Assembly: GCA_029935275.1 (NCBI GenBank)
Contig: JAOZKQ010000127.1
Coordinates: 1-6,286 of the forward strand
DNA length: 6,286 nucleotides
Reading direction: 5' to 3'
Source of the DNA: Bacteroidales bacterium
GTDB taxonomy: Bacteria > Bacteroidota > Bacteroidia > Bacteroidales > VadinHA17
Positions 1-6,016 of the stretch are shown piece after piece. The position numbers and the translations under genes were made by a program. The notes beneath the pieces are model-generated. The model saw nothing but the letters and a program-made list of their open reading frames with translations. It did not search any database and was not told the origin of the DNA. Position 1 is the stretch's first letter, and every line of letters starts with the position of its first letter.

Positions 1-55
1 TTAGTAGAGACGGAATGCTTTCCATCGTATGATAATGTGAGAGAAAGTTCGAAGG
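1..55. repeat. 55-bp direct repeat, copy 1
   Basis: Bases 1-55 are identical to 183-237. The unit starts TTAGTAGAGACGG and ends AGTTCGAAGG. It contains an imperfect palindrome in which GA-c-GGAA can pair with TTCC-a-TC around a TGCT loop. Short palindromic elements containing GTAGAGACG-like sequence are common between genes in Bacteroidota (general knowledge), so this is probably a dispersed intergenic repeat. The left window edge may truncate it. It shows no coding potential. Confidence 0.9.
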
Positions 56-137
56 GAGAAGGGAGAAGGGAGAAGGGAGAAGGTTGAAGGGAGAAAGGAG
101 AAAGGAGAAGAAGGCAGAAGGTTGAAGTCAGAAGTAA
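54..137. repeat. Purine-rich heptamer array, copy 1
   Basis: A period-7 array begins with four perfect GGGAGAA units (54-81), then GGTTGAA (82-88), GGGAGAA (89-95), AGGAGAA twice (96-109) and degenerate units such as GAAGTCA up to about 137. It directly follows repeat copy 1. The strand is almost pure purine, with four GGG runs spaced by AGAA at 54-77. It is too short and too direct to be a CRISPR array, and no ORF uses it. Confidence 0.85.
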
Positions 138-182
138 AAGGAAAGGACGGGAGACGGAAGGACAATAAATAAAATTATCAAA

Positions 183-237
183 TTAGTAGAGACGGAATGC
201 TTTCCATCGTATGATAATGTGAGAGAAAGTTCGAAGG
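183..237. repeat. 55-bp direct repeat, copy 2
   Basis: This is an exact second copy of bases 1-55, with the same internal GGAA-TGCT-TTCC imperfect palindrome. As in copy 1, a period-7 purine-rich stretch follows immediately. Repeat and array therefore behave as one composite unit of roughly 180 bp that has been duplicated in tandem. Confidence 0.9.
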
Positions 238-300
238 TAGAAGGCGGAAGGCAAAAGGCAAAAGTAAAAAGAAAGGACAGAAGTCGAAAGACAGGAAATT
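231..300. repeat. Purine-rich heptamer array, copy 2 (degenerate)
   Basis: The stretch after the second 55-bp repeat keeps a GAAGGNN heptamer pattern (GAAGGTA, GAAGGCG, GAAGGCA, then AAAGGCA and AAAGTAA) and decays into GGACAGAAGTCGAAAGACAGG. It is the counterpart of the array at 54-137 but lacks the perfect GGGAGAA units. No gene is visible in it. Confidence 0.65.
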
Positions 301-411
301 AACAGTAAGTTATCAATTAATAAGAAACAGGAAATGAAAAATTTTGCCGGAGGCATCCTTTTGGGAACATCTTAAATATTAAGTTGTTAATTGTAAGTCA
401 ATTGTAATGGA

Positions 412-454
412 CCTTTTCATGTGTTTCATGTCTAAACTTATACCTATGAAAAGG
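412..454 (-). other. Inverted repeat overlapping the adjacent hairpin
   Basis: CCTTTTCAT (412-420) and ATGAAAAGG (446-454) are perfect 9-bp inverted copies separated by 25 nt. The right arm overlaps the left arm of the hairpin at 451-488, so only one of the two stems can form at a time. The pair lies just downstream of the S8 protease stop. Its function is unknown; it may be part of a 3'-end structure. Confidence 0.4.
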
Positions 455-488
455 CCTTGACAACCCACTTATTTGCTATCAAGGCCTT
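451..488 (-). terminator. Putative intrinsic terminator of the S8 protease transcript
   Basis: AAGGCCTTGA (451-460) and TCAAGGCCTT (479-488) form a perfect 10-bp stem with an 18-nt loop, starting about 45 nt after the S8 stop codon. Read on the minus strand, the second arm runs straight into TTTTCAT, giving a short U run. The large loop and short U tract make it a weak candidate, but position and orientation fit the end of the transcription unit. Confidence 0.45.
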
Positions 489-533
489 ACTCTATAAATC
501 AATATTTCTTGACATAAATAAACCTCGCTTTAC

Positions 534-2959
534 TTATCTCGCAACAATAAATTTTCCGGAATATACTTTGTTATTTATTCTTACACGTACAAAGTATATA
601 CCTTCCTTCCAGCCTGTAGTATTGATTATTTGCTTTTTGTCTTTTAACTTTGTTGCTTTTTCAGTTAATACCTGCTGCTGGTTGTAAATTTCCATTTCCC
701 ATTCATCGCCTTCGGTATATTGGGCAATGTTCTCAGTTTTCAGCTCCAGGGTGGTTTCATTGCTTGTTGGGTTGGGCGTAAAACTCATGTACCAGCCTCC
801 GCCACAATCATAACCCTCGGTCATAAGTTGCTCCGTTAGCAATAGCACATTTGACCCGCACCCTGTACAGCAGGTTTGCCCATGTACCATTAGCATTCCC
901 CCGTCAGATGAATTTGTATTTACAAATACCCAATTCTGGCTTGCATAACCCTGTGTCATCCCGTATGGAAGTGTCCAGCTATAATTGGATGTGGAACAAC
1001 TGCTATTGTTGATATAATAGATATAGTAGCTTGAATTTTTGCACATATTCCAGGGATCAACCCCCTGACCGGTAAGGTTGTCCTGAATAAACAGGGACAC
1101 ATCACTTGGGTCAGGTCCGCCAGCCAAATAAGTCTTACTTATCTGAAAACTATCATTTAAATGAGTTATGGTAAACTTTACCTGCCCGTCCCCTATATTA
1201 GAACAAGTACTATGAAAACTTGCAGTTGCGCCATTTCCGTGAGAAGGGGTTACACTACCAGTAGCTGTCCATTTTGTCGTTGAACCGGTAGGTGCGTTGT
1301 GTAGGTTAAAGGTAGAATTGGAGGCACAAACAAGGGAGGGGCCGGTAATGTATAGATGAACATCTTCTACAGCATCATATGCATTTACCCTGCCGTAACC
1401 AAAAGTATTATCAAAATCGGTAGCTCCCATATCCGTTGCTGTTTGTTGAAGTGTTGTACGCACCTCCGCTTCTGTTAAAATTGGATTGACTGATAACATC
1501 AATGCTGCAACTCCTGAAACTTGCGGACATGCAGCCGAAGTACCCCCAAAATCATTTATATAGTTACCGGTCTCAAACCCGGCGGTACCCATCCTGTCAA
1601 TTGTCCTTACATCGCCAGTTCCAAGTGCGCCTGAAGGAGCCACTAAATCCATTTCCGGTCCGCGGGAACTGTAATTCCAAATATTCCCGTTTCTATCAAT
1701 AGCGCCGACCGTAATAACCCCTGCAACATTTGCCGGGAATGTAATACCTGTAAAATATTCATTTTCATTACCTGATGCAAAAACCACAATCGAGCCAAGC
1801 CCATTTCGCCCTTGTGTACGGGCCCTGCCTATGGCAGCAATAATATTATCTGCATCAATCAAATTTAGAGAATCAGGATTGGTCCTATAGCCCCATGAGT
1901 TACTTAAAACATCGGCCTGCCCCTGGTTCCATGCCGAATCAATTGCTGAAGCAATATCATTTGCATCTTCAGCAAAATCAACATAATAATATGTTAGCCC
2001 ATTTATTGTAGTATCATTAATAAACCAGTCATTAAAAATATTCACAGGCACTATTTGAACATTTGGTGCGACACCTCTGATACCTATAGTATTATGGCTC
2101 GCTGCAATTATCCCTGCACAACACTCACCATGTCCGAAATGATAATTATATTGAGAAGGCGGATCATTTGCATTAGGCGCCCCATGTGTATAAGGATTAT
2201 TTACGGAAGCCTGAGGGGTGAAACCCTGCAATACCCTTCCCGTTAATTCTTCATGGGTTTCCACGCCATCATCAATTACAGCCACCCTAATAGTAGAACT
2301 TCCTGTTGTAATATTCCATGCTTCAGGGGCATTGATGTCAATCCCGGCCGTACCGCCAAACTGGCCTGTATTATTCAGGTAGTATTGCTCACTATACAGA
2401 GGGTCTGTTGTTTTTTCAATTGGCGCTATAAAATTGGGATGGCAATAGTTTACCAAACCGCTTTCATATATACGGTTTGAAAACTCAAGTAGTTTGTTCC
2501 AATAAGGGGTTTCCAAAACAAAAGTATTATACTCCGTTTTTTGTTCAACTTTAGCCTTATTGTCAATGAATTTAAGGATCTTTTCTATCGGTACACCCGG
2601 TTTGGGCTGTAAGAGGATTTCGCCGGTAAGATAAAAGGGAAGGTTGCCAAATTTATATGCAGGCATGGCATTATTAAGTTCGGTGTAAACTTTAAGTTTT
2701 TCAGGTGTTAATGTAGTACCCCCCCTGCAATTATTATGCCTAGATCATTCTTTAAAAAGGTTACAGATTGTATCCCCTGTCTTTTTTGAAGCTCCTTTTG
2801 TGCATCCTGGAGTTTTTCTGTTCCGGAGAATTTTACAATGAAAACTGCCGGGTTTTCTTTTAAATAATGCTTTTTACCTGCTGACCAGTAATAATTGCTT
2901 TGTGTAAAAGCAAAAATACTTATTGCCAAAAGGAATGTTGTTATAATTGTCTTTTTCAT
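534..2959 (-). pseudogene. Secreted S8 subtilisin-like serine protease with T9SS sorting domain, frameshifted
   Basis: This gene is in two frames. Codons from ATG 2957-2959 give signal peptide MKKTIITTFLLAISIFAF and a prodomain start (SNYYWSAGKKHYL). The frame is lost at a G7 run (plus-strand C7, 2719-2725) and hits a stop at 2708-2710. One extra G, or two fewer, joins it through TTLTPEKLKVYTELNNA to the downstream 710-codon frame, giving about 808 residues. In downstream-frame numbering the S8 triad is intact: Asp132 (AVIDDGV), His179 (GHGECCAG) and Ser377 (GGTSAACPQVSG), with oxyanion Asn300 (ASGN). Two PKD-like beta domains follow (about 436-615). A T9SS type A domain (about 627-710, PNPTSNETTLEL to GKFIVAR) predicts export to the surface or medium. 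The lipoprotein gene lies 12 nt upstream, so the two probably form an operon. The lesion could be phase variation, recent mutation or a homopolymer error. Confidence 0.88.
2719..2725 (-). other. G7 homopolymer at the S8 protease frameshift
   Basis: Seven C on the plus strand read as G7 in the coding strand. The upstream frame reads GCA GGG GGG GTA and stops six codons after GCA. With eight or five G, it reads on through GGT ACT ACA TTA into the catalytic part. With six G, it hits TGA shortly after. Slippage here would switch the protease on or off. Confidence 0.85.
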
Positions 2960-2971
2960 TTTCTTAATTGT

Positions 2972-3430
2972 TTAATGATATTCAATAACATTTGTAATTA
3001 TATACCTATTTACAGAAGGTCCAATAATATCAAAATTACATATTCCATGAAATGATGTATCCACAAAAATCTGACTATTACGCTCTTCATCTGTAAGCTC
3101 TCTATATTCAAAATGTAACCAGGTTCCAACAGAATCAATTGCCTCTGTATTAAGATTAGGAATTCGGGAAAAACAGGGAACTAAAATAGCATTTTTGTAA
3201 TTTACACGGGGACATGAGGTCCCGATTTGCTTAAAAGTACCTTGTTTCCCTATCCCTTTTGGATTTTCTACTTCGATCATCAATCCAGACCCATAACAAC
3301 GAAATAAAACCTGGATTATTCTTCCTTTGGCCTGATTGGCGGGCAACACTTCTTCTTCTGTCTTTTCACAGCTAAAAGCCGTGAGAACAATTATTGCACA
3401 TACGATTAGTAGTTTTAGTATTTTTTTCAT
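2972..3430 (-). CDS. Small secreted lipoprotein paired with the S8 protease, function unknown
   Basis: The protein has 152 residues. Its start MKKILKLLIVCAIIVLTAFS is a lipoprotein signal peptide followed by a cysteine (about residue 21) and an acidic EKTEEE stretch, as expected for an exported lipid-anchored protein. The mature part (RIIQVLFRCYGSGLMIEVEN, then WLHFEYRELTDEE and a C-terminal YIITNVIEYH strand) looks like a small beta-rich domain with four further cysteines. It resembles unnamed Bacteroidota lipoproteins, but I recognise no functional family. ATG 3428-3430 is chosen over an in-frame TTG at 3503-3505 because the extra 25 codons would lie in the conserved leader and because MKK starts the signal peptide. 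The S8 protease starts 12 nt after its stop, suggesting co-expression. An inhibitor, immunity or maturation role is conjecture. Confidence 0.85.
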   Translation of the reverse strand: MKKILKLLIVCAIIVLTAFSCEKTEEEVLPANQAKGRIIQVLFRCYGSGLMIEVENPKGIGKQGTFKQIGTSCPRVNYKNAILVPCFSRIPNLNTEAIDSVGTWLHFEYRELTDEERNSQIFVDTSFHGICNFDIIGPSVNRYIITNVIEYH

Positions 3431-3541
3431 AATATAAAATTTAAGTTTGTAAAAAAGTGAAATAATATCTTTCCCTGCACCAGGCTTATCTCCTGTGCAG
3501 GGCAAAATAAATGAAGTCTCGCGGCTTGTGAATAGAAAAAT
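3431..3541 (-). promoter_or_regulatory. Structured 5' leader A, shared with leader B
   Basis: This non-coding leader aligns with 5657-5766 along its length. The first 25 bases before the start codon match at 24 positions. AATAAATGAAGTC (3506-3518) matches AATAAATAAAGTC, and TGTGAATAGAAAAAT (3527-3541) is identical in both. In the middle is a hairpin: CCCTGCAC (3473-3480) pairs with GTGCAGGG (3495-3502), C3481 is bulged, AGG (3482-3484) pairs with CCT (3492-3494), and the loop has 7 nt. The hairpin ends 42 nt before the start codon. No U tract follows directly, so it is not an intrinsic terminator. It could be an mRNA element or a protein-binding operator. No clear Bacteroidota -33/-7 promoter pair was found. 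Confidence 0.75.
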
Positions 3542-3816
3542 GCATAAAATATATATTTTTGATACTTACTATTTCAATTCCGGGTTACAGATAAAACTAT
3601 GGCTTTACGGTTTGAATAACCTCAAAAACCCTGCCAGCCATTCATAAAAAAGAATATTATCAGTAGCAAAATTGTATCTTTCTTATATAGCTTAATGCCA
3701 TAAAGGATGAATTGGTTACCCCTTTTTTATAATTATTTTTCAACAATCAGATTATTTATATTTGTTATAAATATTAATTACTGCTAATCAGGGATATAGT
3801 AGAAGTGATGAAATAG
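3542..3816. other. AT-rich intergenic region between modules
   Basis: No gene is visible between the S1 remnant and leader A. The DNA is AT-rich. It contains an AT-only inverted repeat (TATTTATA 3753-3760, TATAAATA 3766-3773, 5-nt loop), which has no following U run on the minus strand and is only a weak candidate for ending the module B transcript. The promoter of module A may lie toward the 3542-3600 end, but no convincing box is seen. Confidence 0.5.
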
Positions 3817-3960
3817 TCAGGTATTTGATTTGTTCTTATGTGCTAACTCCTTAAATCTTTTCAGGTCAGGGTTATCGGGTTCCAACATTTCATAGGTCCT
3901 TAAATATTTATCCAGATAAGGGCCGTTTGGGGATTGGATCTCTTTGTTGACTACCGAGAA
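3817..3960 (-). pseudogene. 3' coding remnant of an unidentified gene behind the S1 protease
   Basis: In a frame different from the S1 protease, the minus strand encodes a hydrophilic, protein-like tail: NKEIQSPNGPYLDKYLRTY, then EMLEPDNPDLKRFKELAHK, ending at TGA 3817-3819. It looks helical and is unlike an S1 protease or a T9SS domain. There is no own start codon or upstream domain, so it is probably the end of another gene joined by deletion, or the protease's own tail after a frameshift. The exact junction (about 3950-4010) cannot be fixed by eye. The family is not recognised. Confidence 0.45.
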
Positions 3961-5004
3961 CATCAATATGCCCATAAAAGCTTTGGTATGGGCAATTATA
4001 CAAAGGGGAGCTCTCCAGTTCCACCAGGACAAAATCTGTGGTATGCCAGGCTGCCCTGAAATTATCTTTGTTATAAGTAAAATAACTTGCCACCTGGCTT
4101 CCTCCGCAGGTGGTTTTCTTATACCTGAACAGGAAGGCCCAGTTCTCGGCATCCTGTTTCTCATAAGGTTGTAAAACACCGTCATCATAATCAGGACTAG
4201 ATGTATTCCCTCCTGCGATGTCAACACAATGAAATGCCGTTAAAAAATACGCCTTGAAATCCTGAGCTGTATTATTTATTAAAGATCCTGAACAGAAAGA
4301 ATTTCCAACTCCAATAATTACCTTGGCAATAGCATCCGATTCATTGCCCTAGGCAGGGTAGCAGGCCACATCCTTTTCACAACTTCCAGAACCATCTTTA
4401 CTCCCGGTTTCAAATAAGCCTGCATAAACATCTTTATAGGCATGGATTATTCCTGATATTCTTAATTTTGAACTTTCTTTTATATCTGATGGTTCAAATA
4501 AATAAAGAACCACACTTTCCCCTTTAACAAGGTCGGTAAGAAAAAGTCCATTTTTCAGGTTCTGCATTGACGTTACCGGCCCATAAACCATACTGCCGTC
4601 GTTACTGTATATATATAATTCGTTACCTTTGGGCAGATACAGTTCATTAAAAATAAAATTAATTGAATAAGCCGCCGGCGATGTAACTTTCATCAGCCAT
4701 ACCCTGCCGCTGTCAACCTCCGTCCATTTACCATCGGTAAGGGAATAGTTTACATCGAACCTTTTACCAAAACGATAGGGTATATCCATGCCTTTTACTG
4801 CCTCGTCTTCTTCAAGAAGGCTGTTAATATCAAAACCGGGCATTATAATTTCGGGGGCTGTAGTGCGAAGTTTGTCGAACTGGGGATAAAAATCAAAGAC
4901 TTTTGATTTCTCAGAATAAATATTAGAGTTAACCTGTGCTGTTACATTAATAGTTAAAAGCAGATAGATAGATAGATAGATAGATAGATGATAATTTTTT
5001 TCAT
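3908..5004 (-). pseudogene. Secreted trypsin-like (S1, lysyl-endopeptidase type) protease, phase-off and truncated
   Basis: ATG 5002-5004 starts MKKIIIYLSIYLSI, encoded by seven ATCT units, then falls out of frame to TAA after CF. With five or eight units the frame continues as LLLTINVTAQVNS, a complete signal peptide, into a pro-region typical of Bacteroidota lysyl-endopeptidase-like proteases (FGKRFDVNYSLTDGKW, KLRISGIIHAYKDVYAG). The protease domain begins GSCEKDVACYPA, then has amber TAG at 4349-4351, perhaps a former TGG. The same frame resumes with GNESDAIAKV, the catalytic-His motif FLTAFHC (His codon about 4230) and the probable catalytic Asp in TTDFVLVEL (about 4035). It stops at 3908-3910 without a GDSG serine motif, so an active enzyme cannot be made from this sequence. 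It starts 19 nt after a lipoprotein gene and probably shared its mRNA. Confidence 0.8.
4962..4989 (-). repeat. (AGAT)7 microsatellite in the S1 protease signal peptide
   Basis: Seven perfect AGAT units (ATCT on the coding strand) begin 12 nt after the protease ATG and encode the repeating IYLS hydrophobic core of the signal peptide. The frame from ATG to the protease needs a unit count of 2 modulo 3 (five or eight). With seven units, as here, translation ends after 16 codons. A unit gain or loss keeps the hydrophobic character while switching the frame, the hallmark of a tetranucleotide contingency locus. Confidence 0.9.
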
Positions 5005-5023
5005 AACAGTTGTTTTATAGGGT

Positions 5024-5656
5024 TTATTTTATTTCGAAGTTTATTTTAAAATTAAGTATATCTGTACATATTAATTCTTCAGCTTTTTCTGGAAAATTCA
5101 ATGAAAAATCCCTTAGACAAAAATTATGTTCGAAACTTATATAGTAAGTTCCTTTAGGCAGGGGTTTGTTCTTAGAACCATGGGCATATAAATTACATAT
5201 ATGCCAATAGTCCCTGTTTTCTGTCCAGGAAACATCCAGTACATAATTTTCACCTTTATTCATTTTAAAACATTTCATCAAATCATAATCAGCACCACGA
5301 AAATAGAAAGGACGGCCAATAGTATCTCCTTGTGGATTCATCACATAAAAACGGTCCGGAATAAAACCATAACCAAAACCAACAGGCATATACATAGTTT
5401 TATAAGATTTAATATTGTTTTTAATAACGAGGTGAAATCTAAAGTTCTCACCCTCGCTAAAAATGGTAGCAGGCTCGCCCTGCTCATTTAGCAGGCAAAA
5501 CTCTATGCCTATACCATTATTCCCAACTGATATTACTTTCTGTTCCCCGTCAATTGCCAGTTCTGTTACGGGATTAATAGATTCTTTCTGGCAACCCGTT
5601 ATTATTAGCGTAAACACGGCAAGAAACAAATAAAATATTTGAATTATTTTTTTCAT
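5024..5656 (-). CDS. Lipoprotein paired with the S1 protease, inhibitor-like beta domain suspected
   Basis: The protein has 210 residues. MKKIIQIFYLFLAVFTLIIT precedes GC (Cys22) followed by QKES, a good lipobox (IITGC). The mature domain starts GIEFCLLNEQGEPATIFSEG, continues with FRFHLVIKNN and has a late segment PLPKGTYYISFEHNF, a pattern of paired strands recalling the Ig-like BsuPI/intracellular proteinase inhibitor group. This resemblance is weak and visual only. Four cysteines lie in the mature part beyond the lipid-anchored one. The start codon 5654-5656 is fixed by the signal peptide and by conserved leader B ending next to it. The S1 protease begins 19 nt after the stop, mirroring module A. 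The lipoprotein is intact although its partner protease is broken. A role as inhibitor, folding factor or anchor is inference. Confidence 0.87.
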   Translation of the reverse strand: MKKIIQIFYLFLAVFTLIITGCQKESINPVTELAIDGEQKVISVGNNGIGIEFCLLNEQGEPATIFSEGENFRFHLVIKNNIKSYKTMYMPVGFGYGFIPDRFYVMNPQGDTIGRPFYFRGADYDLMKCFKMNKGENYVLDVSWTENRDYWHICNLYAHGSKNKPLPKGTYYISFEHNFCLRDFSLNFPEKAEELICTDILNFKINFEIK

Positions 5657-5766
5657 AATATAAAATATAAGTTTGTAAAAAGTAGAATTTTATTGTAGGC
5701 CTGCACTATGGTAAAACATGTGCAAGGTTTAATAAATAAAGTCACTTGGCATGTGAATAGAAAAAT
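5657..5766 (-). promoter_or_regulatory. Structured 5' leader B, shared with leader A
   Basis: This is the counterpart of the leader at 3431-3541. Its hairpin is CCTGCAC (5700-5706) with GTGCAAGG (5720-5727, one A bulged). T5707 is bulged at the same place as C3481 in leader A. An inner ATG (5708-5710) pairs with CAT (5717-5719) around a 6-nt loop. The inner stem in leader A is AGG/CCT, so the middle pair changed from G-C to T-A while keeping pairing. The spacing to the start codon is 43 nt here against 42 nt in leader A. TGTGAATAGAAAAAT is at 5752-5766. This points to a selected structure rather than chance identity. Confidence 0.75.
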
Positions 5767-6016
5767 ATTTTAAATTCATAATGCTAACAATTGATTACTA
5801 ACTGGTTTTATAGCAATAATCACACCAAAATAGGCAAAATTTCCTACTATTTTTATGTTTAACAACATATGGCTTGAAAACAGGGAACAATTAATTGTTA
5901 ATCCACAAAGGCAAAGGAAAGGAAGGAAGTCGGGAGAAGACAGTTATCAGGTTGTGTCAGTTACGGGTTACGGGTTGCCTGAATAAGGTTGACCGGTTAA
6001 TAATTAGATTTCTGGA
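5767..6016. other. Intergenic region downstream of the glycosidase
   Basis: No gene is visible. A purine-rich block at about 5908-5941 (GGCAAAGGAAAGGAAGGAAG and GTCGGGAGAAGA) resembles the arrays at the left edge of the window. At about 5960-5976 GTTACGG-type units repeat (GTTACGGGTTACGGGTTGCC). No convincing terminator for the glycosidase was found. Confidence 0.5.

Noticed and set aside
54..137. CRISPR-like array
   Set aside because: Units are 7 nt, contiguous and without unique spacers.
457..687. Plus-strand 76-codon ORF
   Set aside because: It runs antisense over the T9SS domain of the S8 protease, has no protein-like motifs, and its start lies inside the inverted repeat.
1502..2480. 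Three plus-strand ORFs of 63-75 codons
   Set aside because: All are antisense to the conserved catalytic domain of the S8 protease and are shadows of its codon use.
2664..2666. Separate gene starting at the internal ATG for the S8 catalytic part
   Set aside because: The frame stays open and family-like upstream of this ATG to the G7 run, and the signal peptide lies in the other frame just before it.
3473..3502. Leader hairpin as intrinsic terminator or attenuator
   Set aside because: No U tract directly follows the stem on the minus strand in either leader; the nearest T run is some 17 nt away.
3431..3505. Longer start (TTG 3503-3505) for the 152-aa lipoprotein
   Set aside because: The extra 25 codons cross the leader hairpin conserved at 5657-5766 and would place a non-signal stretch before the signal peptide.
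3753..3773. Terminator for module B
   Set aside because: The stem is only A-T pairs and is not followed by a U run, so it may be chance in AT-rich DNA.
4349..4351. TAG recoded as a sense codon
   Set aside because: The gene carries two other lesions, so an ordinary nonsense mutation is the simpler reading, and nothing else here suggests recoding.
5201..5491. Plus-strand 96-codon ORF
   Set aside because: It is antisense to the lipoprotein with a convincing lipobox; its composition looks like a complement frame.
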